Below, in pieces: positions 25,236-35,772 of a stretch of DNA of 58,586 nt; the stretch's first letter is position 1, and each line of letters starts with the position of its first letter. The notes beneath the pieces are model-generated. The model ran no database searches. It was not told where the DNA came from and worked only from the letters and a program-made list of their open reading frames with translations. Source of the DNA: a virus; the IMG/VR virus record IMGVR_UViG_3300036770_003690, positions 1 to 58,586 of that record; one strand, written 5' to 3'. The translations under genes and the position numbers were made by a program.

Positions 25236-28200
25236 TTACTCTCCTCCTAATGCTAGAATGAATGGGGTTAAGGTTGAGAACAAGCTCTTAGAATAAGATG
25301 TTCCAGAAATTGTTCCAGTATTTTGGTTAATAATCAATCCATCACCAATCTTGAAGTTACCTGACTGGTCAGTGCTTGTGTAAACTACTAGTCCACCATT
25401 TACACTGATTGTTTGATTTTCAGGTTTAGTAACTCCACCATTCTGTGGAAGAGCACCTTTAACATCAGTTCCAGCACCAATGAATTCAAATGAAATACCA
25501 GCAGCAAGAATTCTACTTTGCTTGTAGAAGTAAACAGGCATTCCTTCAGTAACTTCATATGGAATTTGAGTATCAAATGTTACTGTTGAAACTCCAGCAG
25601 ATGGTAAAGTTGCTTTAGAAACCGTATAGTATACAGGTGCCATTTCAACTGTCACTCTTGCTTGAGTTCCACCAGAAGGAGGGGCAGAGATTGAAACGGT
25701 AGGAGGAACAATAAATCCTCTACCACTAGACACAACCTCAACAGAAACAACTCTACCGTCTTCAACGGTTGCAATTGCCTGAGCAGGAACTCCCCAATCT
25801 GTAGTTGGACCTCCAAGTGTAACTTCTGGAGTATCTGTATATCCACTTCCCCCATTAGTAACATTAATCTTATTCACCTGATAATATAGTTTATCAAATA
25901 CTGCAACTTGTCCATCAAATGGTCTTACTGCATTAATCTGAACAGTTCCACCAGAAGTATAATAGTGTGGGAATGGACCAGCACCAACGTTAGCAGTAAA
26001 GAAAGTGCTTGCTGCTGATACTGCTACAGTTGTAGCAGTTCCTGCGATAATTGCTTCAGTTGCAATTCCAATCAAGCTGTCAATAGTATCTTGAACATTC
26101 TGACATCCTTCTGGGGAATTATTTGATCCGGTAAGAGGATCTTCAACAAGTGAGAAGTTCTTATTATTCAGTTGATTATTAATAGCAAGTTGCATATAAT
26201 CGCCAGAAGCACGGAATGCTGTTACAGTCTCTGCTTCCTCACCAACAAGAGCATCGGAGAGTGGATTTCCAAAAGCATCAAAGTAGTAGTTAGTTGCCTC
26301 AATTGTATTTGCGTTGGTGAAGTTTTCTAAGTCCTTAGAAACCGCATCAACAAAGTATCCAATATCTCTTCTACACTTAGCTTCTTGGTCAAGGAATCCA
26401 CCAACATTAACAGTGACACCATCAAGTGCTGTGAGAGTTCCAATTCCGATTACAGAAGTAATAATTCCAACTCTGTTATCAACAAAGTCCTGAACATCCT
26501 GACAAGTTTCAGCATTTCCAGATCTATTATAAACAATGTCTGGAGTAGAAGCACCGTAAACAGCAGGACCAAATGATAATGTTAGATCCTTGGCATAAAG
26601 TTGATTTGTCAATGCTCTCTTCATATAATCTCCAGCAGCATCAAATGCTGTTACAGATTCTGCTCTTTCAACATCAAGACCTGGGGCAATAGGATTACCT
26701 TGCTCATCAAAGTATTGCTTAGCAAACTCAATTGAGTAAGTATTTCCACCAACAAATACATCAGTAGAAACAGCATCAACAAGATAACCAATGTCTCTAG
26801 CACACTTATAACCACCTGGGGAACTGGTAGTTCCTAACCCAACTAAATCCCCTGCCGTAGTTCCAAATCCAACAGTCTGATTGAATTCCCCAAGAGTCTG
26901 ATAGAAGAATCCACTGCTGATTCCGATTGAACCATCATAAAGGGCAGCAGTATTTCCTGCTCCGATTACGGTAGTAATAATTCCAACGAGAGTTTCAATG
27001 TTGCCCTGAACATCTAGGCAAGTTTCAGCATTGCCAGAGGCATTGTAAGTTACAATTCCAACTCCACCAAAACTAGAAGGACCAAATGAGAGAGTTAGGT
27101 CTTTTCTGTAAAGTTGGTTAGTAATTGCCTTCTGCATCAATCCAGTAGAAGATTCAAATGCAGTTAGTGAAGGTAGTTCCTCACCAGCCAGACCACCTCT
27201 GATTGGGGTTCCATCGGCATTGTAATACTGCTCTGAGAATCCTCTAGAGTAGACATTACCACCAGTAAATACGTCGGTAGAAACGGCATCTACGAGGAAT
27301 CCAAGGTCTCTAGCACACTTATAACCACCTGGGTTCTCAGTAGTTCCAATACCAGAAGTTCTATCGAAGATTCCAGTATTATACTCTAGACCTGAGAATG
27401 AAGCAGTGCTTCCTGCTCCAAGAGCAACTGTTACGATACCAACCAAGTTGTCAACTTCGTCCTGAACATCTAAACAAGATGCTTCATTTCCTGAAGGAAG
27501 AACAGGAATGGAAGTACCAGCACCAGCATAATATGCCTTACCTGAAGAAATGCCAACATCCTTTCTGTAAAGTTGATTAGTAAGAGCATCCTTCATAAAT
27601 TCACCAGCACCTACCAATCCAATAACTGTTGGATGTACTTCATCCCCATCAATGTAAATTGCTCCACTGTTATCAAAGTACTGGAGGGTATATTCTTGAG
27701 AATACTTATTGCCAGCAATAAAGATATCGGTTGATACTGCGTCGATGAAGAAACCTACGTCTCTAGCACACTTATAACCACCTGGAGTATTTGTAGTTCC
27801 AAGACCAACAGATTGTGAGAAGTAACCATCTGTGACTGAAGGTAGAGAAGCAGTGCTTCCTGCTCCAAGAGCAACGGTTACGATACCAGCAAGAGTATCA
27901 AGATTGTCTTGAATATCAAGGCAAGCAGTTGGGTCTGTATTTGGAACGTCAGAACCGACGTTGTAGTAGGTTCCACCGATTGAAATTGTTAAGTCTGAAT
28001 ATGCGGCACCAACCAGTGAGTTGGTAATCGCATTCTTCATATAACCAGTTGCTGCCTCAAATACGAAGATTGATTCATTGATTTCACCATCAAGACCATT
28101 TGTGATTAATGAACCACCTTCAAAGTATTGGAATGTGAACTCTCTTGAATAGGTATTTCCACCAGTAAGAGCATCGAGTGAAATAGCATCAATGAAGAAT

Positions 28201-31200
28201 GCTGTGTCCCTCTTACACTTATCCATTACAGCAGCAAAGTCGAACGCAGAGAATGCTGGTTCATTAACAGCATCGGTAAATGCTAGTCCAACAATAACAT
28301 CCTTATTGAGTTGAATTAGACGATAAGCATCATAGAATCTTGATCTTTCGTTCTCTTCCGCATCACCTGGGAAGAAGAATGTATCATAAGCATCATATCC
28401 AACAGCAATCTCACCGATAGATCTATCAATGATTTCTTGTCTGTTCTGCTGAATGAGACGGTATGAATCGAAGAATCTATACTGCTCATCATCTCTTTCA
28501 TCAAATCCTGGGTTGATTGTTGGTAGTGAAGTTGTAGTTCCAAGACCAACAGCAACGGTAGCAATTCCTACGAGGTTCTCAATGAGTGCCTGAACATCAG
28601 CACAGGATTCTGGGCTTCTGTTATCATCAGTGAGATAATCTGGAGAAATTGTAAGATCTTGTGAATTGAGTTGGTTAGTTACTGCTGCTCTGGAGAGATC
28701 TCCAAAAGCAGTAAATGCGGTAACTGATTCTGATTCTTCACCGAGGAGACCATCAGAAATTGGGTTTCCAAGGGCATCGAAGTAGCTTAGAGCAAATCCT
28801 ACGGTATTCTTGTTTCCACCAGTCCATACGTCCTCTGCGAGGGCAAAGTGGAGGAATCCAAGGTCTCTAGCACACTTGAATCCACCTGGGGAACTGGTAG
28901 TTCCGATACCTGACTGGTTAAAGTATCCTTCATTTACAGCAGGTAGATTTGTGGTAGTTCCAAGTCCAACAGCAGTTGTGGTAATACCGATGAGGTTATC
29001 AATTTCATCCTGAACATCTTGGCAAGCATTAGGATTACCAGAGAGTAGAACAGGTTCTGAAGTTCCTACACCAGCATAAACTGCTGTACCTGAAGAAATG
29101 CCTACATCCTTACGGTTTAGTTGGTTAGTAATTGCCTTCTTAGCATAATCTCCAGCAGCACCGAATGCTACAACTGAAGGTGCTTCTTCTCCAAGTAATC
29201 CTTCAGCAGTTGGATTACCATTCTCATCAAAGTAGAAGAGTGAGAAGTCAACTGAGTAACTGTTACCACCAGTAAATACGTCAGTAGCAACGGCATCTAC
29301 CAAGTATCCAAGGTCTCTAGCACACTTAACACCACCTGGGGAAGTTGTTCCGAGACTGATTGTATTGAGAGTTAACTTGGTGAATGGATCAGTGTTGATT
29401 ACGAAGTTACCAAGATTGAGTGAAGAACCTGATGGTAGAGTTGTAGTGGTTCCAAGACCAACAGCAACGGTTACGATACCAACAAGGTTTTCAATGTTTG
29501 CCTGAACGTCGATACAAGCATTAGGATTACCAGACTTAAGAACTGGGATTGAAGTTCCTGCTCCAGCATATGATGCCTTACCTGAAGAAATTCCTACGTC
29601 CTTAGCATTGAGTTGGTTAGTTACTGCTCTCTGCATATAATCAGCAGCAGCAGAGAAGGCAACAAGTGATTGTGCCTCTTCACCAACTAATCCATTAGAG
29701 ATTGGAATACCAGCACCATCGAAGTATTGGAGAACAAACTCTCTTGCATAGCTGTTACCACCAACGAATACGTCAGTAGATACGGCATCTACAAGGAAAC
29801 CAATGTCTCTAGCACACTTAAATCCCCCTGGGGAACTTGTAGTTCCAACACCAGATTGTGCGAAGTATCCAAGGTTAATATCTGAAGTTACATCTCCAGC
29901 AGTGGCCTCAGTTCCAAGTCCGACAACTGAAGTAACAATACCGATAAGTGTATCAATGTTATCTTGAACGTCAAGGCAAGCAGCAGCATTTCCTGAAGGA
30001 AGAACTGGGATTGAAGATCCTGCTCCAGCATATGATGCCTTACCTGAAGAAATACCTACATCCTTAACATAAAGTTGGTTGGTAATCGCATCCTTCATAT
30101 ACTCACCAGCAGCAACGAATGCTGTGAATGAAGGACCTTCTTCTTCATAAAGACCGTCAGAGATTGGATTACCATTCTCATCAAAGTACTGAAGAATGAA
30201 TTCTCTTGAGTAGTTATTACCACCAGTGAATACGTCAGTAGAAACAGCATCTACAAGGAAACCTACGTCTCTAGCACACTTAATTCCACCTGGAGAATAA
30301 GTGCTAACTCCAAGAGTAAGATTAAACTCACCTACATCAAGAGTATTTGTTTGTGATGGTAGGAATCCGATAGTTCCGAGTCCAACAGCAACAGTAACGA
30401 TACCTACAAGAGTATCAATACTATCCTGAACATCAAGGCAAGCAGAGGCATTTCCTGATCTGAGAACTGGAACTGAAGTACCAGCACCAGCATAGTATGC
30501 CTTACCTGAAGAAATGCCAACATCCTTATTAAAGAGTTGGTTGGTAATCGCATCCTTCATATATTCACCAGCACTTTCAAATGCTACAATAGAAGGACCT
30601 TCTTCACCGAGAAGACCATTAATAATTGGAGCAGCATTTTCAAAATACTGAAGTGCAAATCCATCTGAATAGTAGTTACCTGCGGTAAACAAGTCAGTTG
30701 AAATTGCATCAATGAAGAATCCAAGATCTCTTGCACACTTAAATCCACCTGGGGAACTAGTAGTTCCAACACCAGCAATTGATGGACTAAAGTAACCATA
30801 ATTAATTTCTAAAGTTACATCAGCAGCAGTAGCAGTGGTTCCAAGACCAACAACTGAAGTAACAATTCCAATCAGAGTATCAATGTTATCTTGAACGTCA
30901 AGGCAAGAAGCAGCATTACCTGAAGGAAGAACAGCAATGGAAGTACCAGCACCAGCATAGTATGCCTTACCTGAAGAAATACCTACATCTTTGGTGTTAA
31001 GTTGGTTGGTAATCGCATCCTTCATTAATTCACCAGCAGTGATGAATCCATAAAGGGATTGAAGTTCTTCTTCATAAAGACCTTCAAGAATTGGTTCACC
31101 AGTTCCATCATCAAAGTATTCAAGAATAAATTCTCTTGAATATACATTACCACCAGTAAATATGTCAGTGGAAACAGAGTCTACAAGGAAACCAATGTCT

Positions 31201-34013
31201 CTAGCACACTTGAATCCACCAGGAGTGCTAGTAGTTCCAATTCCTGTCTGAGCAAAGAATCCTACGTTTCTTGTAGAAGCAAAGTTTGCAGTAGTTTCAT
31301 TAGTAATAGCAGTTGTAACAATTGCTACGAGGTTCTCAATGTTTGTCTGAACGTCAGCACAAGCAGCAGTATCAGTATTTGAAGAAGCACCAGTAGAAGT
31401 AGTAATACCCAAATCTTTAACAGTAAGATTATTGGTGATTGCCAACTTCATTCTGTCTCTAGCATAATTAAATGCGTAAACAGATTGTACTTCTTCACCT
31501 TCAATTGAAGTTGAAGTAATTGATCCATTTGCAAAATACTGAAGAGTAAAGTCTTGTGCGTAAGAGTTACCACCAGTAAGAATATCTGTTGAGATTGCAT
31601 CAATGAAGAAACCAAGGTCTCTCCTACACTTAACTTCAGCAAAGTTTAGTGAAGCACCAAAGTTATTTCTAGTAGCAGTCCAAGTCTCATTTACAATCTG
31701 CTCTTTGTTCTTCTGAATCAGACGATAAGCATCGTAGTATCTTGATCTTGCGTTAGTTACTTCATCTCCGGGGAATACCCAATCAGTTGGATATTGATCG
31801 TAATTAAGAACAATACCACCGATAGACTTATCAATAATCTCTTGTCTATTCTGTTGAATTAGACGATATGAATCATAGAATCTTGATCTCTCATTGGTTT
31901 GAGCATCATCTGGGAAGTAGAAATCAGGATATGAAATTGAAATAGAAGCAAGTGACTTGTCAATAATCTCTTGTCTATTTTGTTGGATTAGACGGTATGA
32001 GTCGTAGAATCTTGATCTTGCTGTAGTCTGGTCATCTCCAGGGAAGAAGAAGTCTGGGTTATCAATCGCAATCGCAGCAAGTGACTTATCTACGATTTCT
32101 TGCTTGTTTAACTGAATGAGACGATATGAATCAAAGAATCTTGATCTTTCATTAGTCTCCTCATCACCTGGGAAGAAGAATTGATCATAGTTAAGAGCAA
32201 TCGCAGCAAGTGATTTATCAACAACTTCTTGCTTGTTTTGATTAATTAAACGATAAGCATCATAGAATCTTGATCTTGGGTTAGTTTCTTGATCACCTGG
32301 GAAGAAGAAATCTGGATATAAATCATAGTTAAGTGAGATAGCAGCAAGTGACTTATCTACAATTTCTTGCTTGTTCTCAAGAATTAAACGGTATGAATCA
32401 AAGAATCTTGATCTCTCATTGGTTTGAGCATCATCTGGGAAGTAGAAATCAGGGTGATATAAAGAAATAGTGGCAAGTGATTTATCAATTAACTCATCCT
32501 TATTAGCATTAATTAGATTGTATGAATCTTTGAATCTATTTCTGCTTGAATCTGGGAAGTAGAAATCGGGATGATCAATTGAAATAGAAGCAAGTGAACG
32601 GTCAATGATTTCCTGTCTGTTCTGCTGAATCAGTCTGTAAGAATCAAAGAATCTTGATCTTGCGTTTGTTTGCTGATCATTTGGGAAATAGAAATCAGGA
32701 TGATCTACAGCAATTTGAGCAAGTGAACGGTCAATGATTTCTTGCTTATTCTGCTGAATTAGTCTATATGAATCATAGAATCTTGAAGATGAATTAGTCT
32801 GATCTTCTCCAGGGAAGAAAAAGTCTGGATGATTAAAGGCAATAGCAGCAAGTGACTTATCAAGAATCTCTGTTCTGTTTGCCTGAATAGATTCACTTGC
32901 ATCTACATATCTTCCAGGAGCAACAGTTCTTGCTTCAAATACATATCCATAATTACCTGAAGGATATTCTAATTCTATAACACCACCATCAGAATCACAA
33001 GTAAATCCAAGACCGGCAATGGTAACACCCATCCCGACAACTAATTCATGTGCTCTATCTAATACAAAAGTTGCAATTCCAGTAACATGATCATATGAAG
33101 CATCAACTACGTTCATTATAGGAGCATTTGCTTCTAAATTAATTCTTACAGTTGAAGCATCTGTCCCAGCATTTGCAGTAACAATACCAACATACTTAAG
33201 ACCTGATACACCATCGGCAACTAGTCCAAAGTCACCGAATGATGAGTTTGAGTTGGTAAGGTCGCAACCACCACCAGAATCACATCTAACACCAGTTCCA
33301 CTACAGATAGTGAAGAGTGATACGAGCTGAGCATATGCTCCATTGAACATATATGCTCCAATACCACCTGGATTAATTTGAGTATAGGAGTCAAGAACCA
33401 TTGACTTGATAGGACCAATGGCATGTTTTCCGTTAATATTAAGACCAATACTTCCTGGAATAAAGTTAGTGCAGTTCTGAATATAAGGTGATTGATCAAT
33501 ATATGGAACTACTTCAGGGTTAAATGTTACAATTGCTGCTCCTGGAGCTGCTGGTCCAATGAAGGACATTTCAGCAATATAGCATCCATTGTCCAACCAA
33601 AATAGGTCTGTTTTATTCTTAGGAGTTACAGTTACTTCTCTAAGACTATCTCCTACAACAGAAACGTTATTTGGAAGTACAATTGGGTTATCTTCTAGAT
33701 AAACTCCAGCACTAATTTTAATAACTGTTCCTGGGACAGACTCTGCGACGGCAGCTTTAATGGTTCTTTTTGCGTCTCCGAGCTTTTTGCCTGTGTTGTT
33801 GTCGTTACCATCTTGTGTTACATATAGAACATTTATTACTGTTGCTCCAGCACCGACCCTTATAATGTCAGTACCAATTCCTGGCCTTTCTCTGGCCATA
33901 TAGACTTCACCATCAAACGTATTGATGGCTATTTCGCCTAAAGGAAGATCTGATACAGTTGGAATCTTATTTGGAACTGATGATCTCTTAAATCTAATCT
34001 TAGGACTTGCCAT
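25236..34013 (-). CDS. Giant repeat-containing structural protein (beta-helix tail fibre/spike)
   Basis: A 2925-residue protein. Residues about 1-30 carry a fibre-type N-terminus ('PKIRFKRSSVPNKIPTVSDL'). About 60-320 look like a right-handed beta helix ('LYVTQDGNDNNTGKKLGDAK', 'VIKISAGVYLEDNPI'). About 370-780 hold ten ~40-residue helical units ('SRFYDSYRLIQQNKQEIID'); two more appear later, near DNA 28290-28510. Twelve ~165-residue units follow, each with 'KCARDIGFLVDAVSTDVFTG' and, in most, 'ACLDVQDNIDTLIGIVT'. The C-terminus is a beta-rich tip. The paired Cys in each long unit ('KCARD', 'ACLDVQ') could form disulfides outside the cell. No catalytic motif. A structural role is inferred from repeats and neighbours. 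Confidence 0.78.
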   Translation of the reverse strand: MASPKIRFKRSSVPNKIPTVSDLPLGEIAINTFDGEVYMARERPGIGTDIIRVGAGATVINVLYVTQDGNDNNTGKKLGDAKRTIKAAVAESVPGTVIKISAGVYLEDNPIVLPNNVSVVGDSLREVTVTPKNKTDLFWLDNGCYIAEMSFIGPAAPGAAIVTFNPEVVPYIDQSPYIQNCTNFIPGSIGLNINGKHAIGPIKSMVLDSYTQINPGGIGAYMFNGAYAQLVSLFTICSGTGVRCDSGGGCDLTNSNSSFGDFGLVADGVSGLKYVGIVTANAGTDASTVRINLEANAPIMNVVDASYDHVTGIATFVLDRAHELVVGMGVTIAGLGFTCDSDGGVIELEYPSGNYGYVFEARTVAPGRYVDASESIQANRTEILDKSLAAIAFNHPDFFFPGEDQTNSSSRFYDSYRLIQQNKQEIIDRSLAQIAVDHPDFYFPNDQQTNARSRFFDSYRLIQQNRQEIIDRSLASISIDHPDFYFPDSSRNRFKDSYNLINANKDELIDKSLATISLYHPDFYFPDDAQTNERSRFFDSYRLILENKQEIVDKSLAAISLNYDLYPDFFFPGDQETNPRSRFYDAYRLINQNKQEVVDKSLAAIALNYDQFFFPGDEETNERSRFFDSYRLIQLNKQEIVDKSLAAIAIDNPDFFFPGDDQTTARSRFYDSYRLIQQNRQEIIDKSLASISISYPDFYFPDDAQTNERSRFYDSYRLIQQNRQEIIDKSIGGIVLNYDQYPTDWVFPGDEVTNARSRYYDAYRLIQKNKEQIVNETWTATRNNFGASLNFAEVKCRRDLGFFIDAISTDILTGGNSYAQDFTLQYFANGSITSTSIEGEEVQSVYAFNYARDRMKLAITNNLTVKDLGITTSTGASSNTDTAACADVQTNIENLVAIVTTAITNETTANFASTRNVGFFAQTGIGTTSTPGGFKCARDIGFLVDSVSTDIFTGGNVYSREFILEYFDDGTGEPILEGLYEEELQSLYGFITAGELMKDAITNQLNTKDVGISSGKAYYAGAGTSIAVLPSGNAASCLDVQDNIDTLIGIVTSVVGLGTTATAADVTLEINYGYFSPSIAGVGTTSSPGGFKCARDLGFFIDAISTDLFTAGNYYSDGFALQYFENAAPIINGLLGEEGPSIVAFESAGEYMKDAITNQLFNKDVGISSGKAYYAGAGTSVPVLRSGNASACLDVQDSIDTLVGIVTVAVGLGTIGFLPSQTNTLDVGEFNLTLGVSTYSPGGIKCARDVGFLVDAVSTDVFTGGNNYSREFILQYFDENGNPISDGLYEEEGPSFTAFVAAGEYMKDAITNQLYVKDVGISSGKASYAGAGSSIPVLPSGNAAACLDVQDNIDTLIGIVTSVVGLGTEATAGDVTSDINLGYFAQSGVGTTSSPGGFKCARDIGFLVDAVSTDVFVGGNSYAREFVLQYFDGAGIPISNGLVGEEAQSLVAFSAAADYMQRAVTNQLNAKDVGISSGKASYAGAGTSIPVLKSGNPNACIDVQANIENLVGIVTVAVGLGTTTTLPSGSSLNLGNFVINTDPFTKLTLNTISLGTTSPGGVKCARDLGYLVDAVATDVFTGGNSYSVDFSLFYFDENGNPTAEGLLGEEAPSVVAFGAAGDYAKKAITNQLNRKDVGISSGTAVYAGVGTSEPVLLSGNPNACQDVQDEIDNLIGITTTAVGLGTTTNLPAVNEGYFNQSGIGTTSSPGGFKCARDLGFLHFALAEDVWTGGNKNTVGFALSYFDALGNPISDGLLGEESESVTAFTAFGDLSRAAVTNQLNSQDLTISPDYLTDDNRSPESCADVQALIENLVGIATVAVGLGTTTSLPTINPGFDERDDEQYRFFDSYRLIQQNRQEIIDRSIGEIAVGYDAYDTFFFPGDAEENERSRFYDAYRLIQLNKDVIVGLAFTDAVNEPAFSAFDFAAVMDKCKRDTAFFIDAISLDALTGGNTYSREFTFQYFEGGSLITNGLDGEINESIFVFEAATGYMKNAITNSLVGAAYSDLTISIGGTYYNVGSDVPNTDPTACLDIQDNLDTLAGIVTVALGAGSTASLPSVTDGYFSQSVGLGTTNTPGGYKCARDVGFFIDAVSTDIFIAGNKYSQEYTLQYFDNSGAIYIDGDEVHPTVIGLVGAGEFMKDALTNQLYRKDVGISSGKAYYAGAGTSIPVLPSGNEASCLDVQDEVDNLVGIVTVALGAGSTASFSGLEYNTGIFDRTSGIGTTENPGGYKCARDLGFLVDAVSTDVFTGGNVYSRGFSEQYYNADGTPIRGGLAGEELPSLTAFESSTGLMQKAITNQLYRKDLTLSFGPSSFGGVGIVTYNASGNAETCLDVQGNIETLVGIITTVIGAGNTAALYDGSIGISSGFFYQTLGEFNQTVGFGTTAGDLVGLGTTSSPGGYKCARDIGYLVDAVSTDVFVGGNTYSIEFAKQYFDEQGNPIAPGLDVERAESVTAFDAAGDYMKRALTNQLYAKDLTLSFGPAVYGASTPDIVYNRSGNAETCQDVQDFVDNRVGIITSVIGIGTLTALDGVTVNVGGFLDQEAKCRRDIGYFVDAVSKDLENFTNANTIEATNYYFDAFGNPLSDALVGEEAETVTAFRASGDYMQLAINNQLNNKNFSLVEDPLTGSNNSPEGCQNVQDTIDSLIGIATEAIIAGTATTVAVSAASTFFTANVGAGPFPHYYTSGGTVQINAVRPFDGQVAVFDKLYYQVNKINVTNGGSGYTDTPEVTLGGPTTDWGVPAQAIATVEDGRVVSVEVVSSGRGFIVPPTVSISAPPSGGTQARVTVEMAPVYYTVSKATLPSAGVSTVTFDTQIPYEVTEGMPVYFYKQSRILAAGISFEFIGAGTDVKGALPQNGGVTKPENQTISVNGGLVVYTSTDQSGNFKIGDGLIINQNTGTISGTSYSKSLFSTLTPFILALGGE
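26050..31690 (-). repeat. Twelve tandem ~165-residue protein repeats (KCARD units)
   Basis: Twelve successive units share 'KC(A/R/K)RD', 'D(A/S)(V/I)STD', 'GGN.YS' and, in most, 'C.DVQ..ID.L.GI'. The array is interrupted near 28290-28510 by two copies of the shorter 'SRF-DSYRLI' repeat. Later units (nearer 26050) diverge more than the central ones. Confidence 0.8.
31690..32900 (-). repeat. Ten ~40-residue helical protein repeats (SRF-DSYRLI units)
   Basis: Each unit reads roughly 'RSRFYDSYRLIQQNKQEI', then 'DKSLA', then 'PDFFFPGD'. The units alternate an amphipathic helix with an aromatic turn. At DNA level the repeats are about 120 bases. Confidence 0.8.
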
Positions 34014-34043
34014 TAATCCCTTAAGTAATTTTTCTCGTTGATA

Positions 34044-34051
34044 TTATTTAT
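34044..34051 (-). promoter_or_regulatory. Candidate late promoter (ATAAATAA)
   Basis: Minus strand GATAAATAA lies about 31 bases upstream of the ATG (34013) of the giant repeat protein. The spacing matches the other late-promoter candidates in this window. Confidence 0.4.
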
Positions 34052-34063
34052 CAAATAAATGCT

Positions 34064-34576
34064 TCAAAGCCCGTAGGCACCGCAGTCAATAGAAATATTT
34101 GTCAGTAATCTTTCACCATCTTCACAATCAATTACTTGTGATTGTCCTGCACAATCATTTATCCAAAGTGCTCCAACTTCTAAAGCAGCATATGCTTCCG
34201 CAACGACACTATTTCCCACCAAAGATGCTTGCCTTACAAACTTCATTCTATCATCATCATTATCATAATACATTGCTGCTTTTTCCGCAGAACTAGTAGC
34301 AGTGTCAAAATAATTTAATACAATACCAACGTCATTACCTAAATCAGCAGAAGGAGGTACTAATTCATTAGTTTCTGGATCTATGACTAATCCAAGTTCA
34401 ATTAATGGATCTCTTAAAGTAAAGGATTCTGAATCAACCAAAAATCTTCCACCATCAACAAATAAATCACCTGTAATATTAGCATTTCCAATAACTGTTA
34501 ATACAGTTTCAAAATCAGTGTAGTCTCTTACACCAATAGTTAGTTCCCTTTGAGTAGGACTTAAATACTTTGCCAT
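34064..34576 (-). CDS. Virion structural protein with fibre-type N-terminus
   Basis: A 170-residue protein starting 'MAKYLSPTQRELTIGVRDYT', close in style to the start of the 706-residue fibre (22372-24492), so both may dock on the same baseplate partner. A beta-rich segment follows ('TGDLFVDGGRFLVDSESFTLRDPLIE', here about residues 36-60), then an acidic centre and a Cys-containing C-terminus ('INDCAGQSQVIDCEDGERLL'). No enzyme motif. It lies between two structural genes behind a CTAAATAA box. Confidence 0.6.
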   Translation of the reverse strand: MAKYLSPTQRELTIGVRDYTDFETVLTVIGNANITGDLFVDGGRFLVDSESFTLRDPLIELGLVIDPETNELVPPSADLGNDVGIVLNYFDTATSSAEKAAMYYDNDDDRMKFVRQASLVGNSVVAEAYAALEVGALWINDCAGQSQVIDCEDGERLLTNISIDCGAYGL

Positions 34577-34610
34577 CTTTTCTACAGGAAAGTGTTTTTA
34601 TTTCTAGATA

Positions 34611-34618
34611 TTATTTAG
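34611..34618 (-). promoter_or_regulatory. Candidate late promoter (CTAAATAA)
   Basis: Minus-strand CTAAATAA lies about 35 bases upstream of the ATG at 34576, in the intergenic space after the 34622-35413 gene. It fits the degenerate late consensus seen in T4-like cyanophages. Confidence 0.4.
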
Positions 34619-34621
34619 GTA

Positions 34622-35413
34622 TTAATATTCGCCAGCATCAACATCGATTCTATTATCAAGATCTTCATCAAGTTGATCAAGGAATTCATTTGGCAATCCT
34701 TCTTCAGTCTCTTCAGTAACAGATGCTCTGAGAACTTCATCTGGGTTAACAGTTTGGTAAGTTCTAGTATCTGCATCGTACATAATCACATACTTGTCTA
34801 AGACACTTAGATCATTAACATTTGCAAGATCTCCAAGTGTTAGATTTTCCAATTCATTACTTAGTTGATTTAATGCTTCAGCAAGAGCTTCTGGTATAAG
34901 AACCTCATTTAAGTAATTTAATACATTTGCAGGAAGTCCATTTTCATCAACAGCAGAACTTAAGATTTCATCAGGATCAACTGCTTCATATTTTCCAGCA
35001 GTTTCATCATATCTTATTAAGAAAGTATCTGAAGCAGTGTCAACAGATTCTTTAACATTAGCAAGTCTACCTAATGTTAGACTATTGATATATTCGTAAA
35101 TAGCAATTACAGCATCTATTAGAGATTGTGGATTCAATACGTCATTGAGATACTCAATAAATCCTTCAGGTAATCCATTAATCAATGCATCTGATAATAA
35201 CTGATCAGGATCGAAGAATTTATATTTTTCTGAAGCAGCATCATATATCATTACATAATTATCTTGAACATTACTAGTGTCCACATCCATTAAATCTGAA
35301 AGTTTTCTTGCCATAATTATCCCTGACCTTGAGGCAACTTTAATTGGATTTTTTGATCTTCTAACTCTAGCAGAGTATGTTGGAGTTACGACTCTGACAT
35401 TGATTGGTGCCAT
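34622..35413 (-). CDS. Structural protein with three ~85-residue repeats
   Basis: A 263-residue protein with three internal repeats, each reading roughly 'DLxxVDxSxxxDxYVMIYDA', then 'KYxxFDPDExL', then 'GLPxxFxxYLNDVLxP'. The N-terminus is basic ('VRVVTPTYSARVRRSKNPIK'). A second candidate start, 'MARKLSDLMDV' at about residue 34, lies just before the first repeat. The long start is preferred because its ATG overlaps the previous stop (TAATG at 35411-35415). Repeats and position suggest a tail or baseplate accessory protein; no family was recognised. Confidence 0.6.
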   Translation of the reverse strand: MAPINVRVVTPTYSARVRRSKNPIKVASRSGIIMARKLSDLMDVDTSNVQDNYVMIYDAASEKYKFFDPDQLLSDALINGLPEGFIEYLNDVLNPQSLIDAVIAIYEYINSLTLGRLANVKESVDTASDTFLIRYDETAGKYEAVDPDEILSSAVDENGLPANVLNYLNEVLIPEALAEALNQLSNELENLTLGDLANVNDLSVLDKYVIMYDADTRTYQTVNPDEVLRASVTEETEEGLPNEFLDQLDEDLDNRIDVDAGEY

Positions 35414-35748
35414 TATAGGGTAGTGTCCTCTACTATGATTGATCCAGTTACCACTCTGGTCCTAAAATCAAGTTCAGTATTTGTAATAAAGACATCAAAA
35501 TAAGTTCTTCCTGATGGAAGAGTAGAAGTCATAGTTCTTCCCATAGAAATAGATATTTCACCATCAGCAGTAGTTATGCCGACATTGAAATTATAAGATG
35601 TTGGTGAAGTAGGATATTTTTTTAATCTTGCTTCAGCAGTAGTATAAAGAAGGTTTAACATCCCACCATCATCACCAGTCAGATAAAAAGAAGTCTCAAA
35701 ATCAGTTCCTTTTTCTATTACTAAATTTACGACAGGAACTACAGACAT
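35413..35748 (-). CDS. Small beta-sandwich-like structural protein
   Basis: A 111-residue protein with alternating strands ('VVNLVIEKGTDFETSFYLTG', 'GEISISMGRTMTSTLPSGRT', 'RVVTGSIIVEDTTL'). Its composition suggests an Ig-like or tail-accessory beta sandwich. It is the first gene after the cpeT/ho1 region, with a perfect late-promoter octamer TATAAATA 25 bases upstream of its ATG. It marks the switch from metabolic to structural genes. Coupled by TAATG to the next gene. Confidence 0.6.
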   Translation of the reverse strand: MSVVPVVNLVIEKGTDFETSFYLTGDDGGMLNLLYTTAEARLKKYPTSPTSYNFNVGITTADGEISISMGRTMTSTLPSGRTYFDVFITNTELDFRTRVVTGSIIVEDTTL

Positions 35749-35772
35749 TTTTACTTTCTTATACTATAAAAA

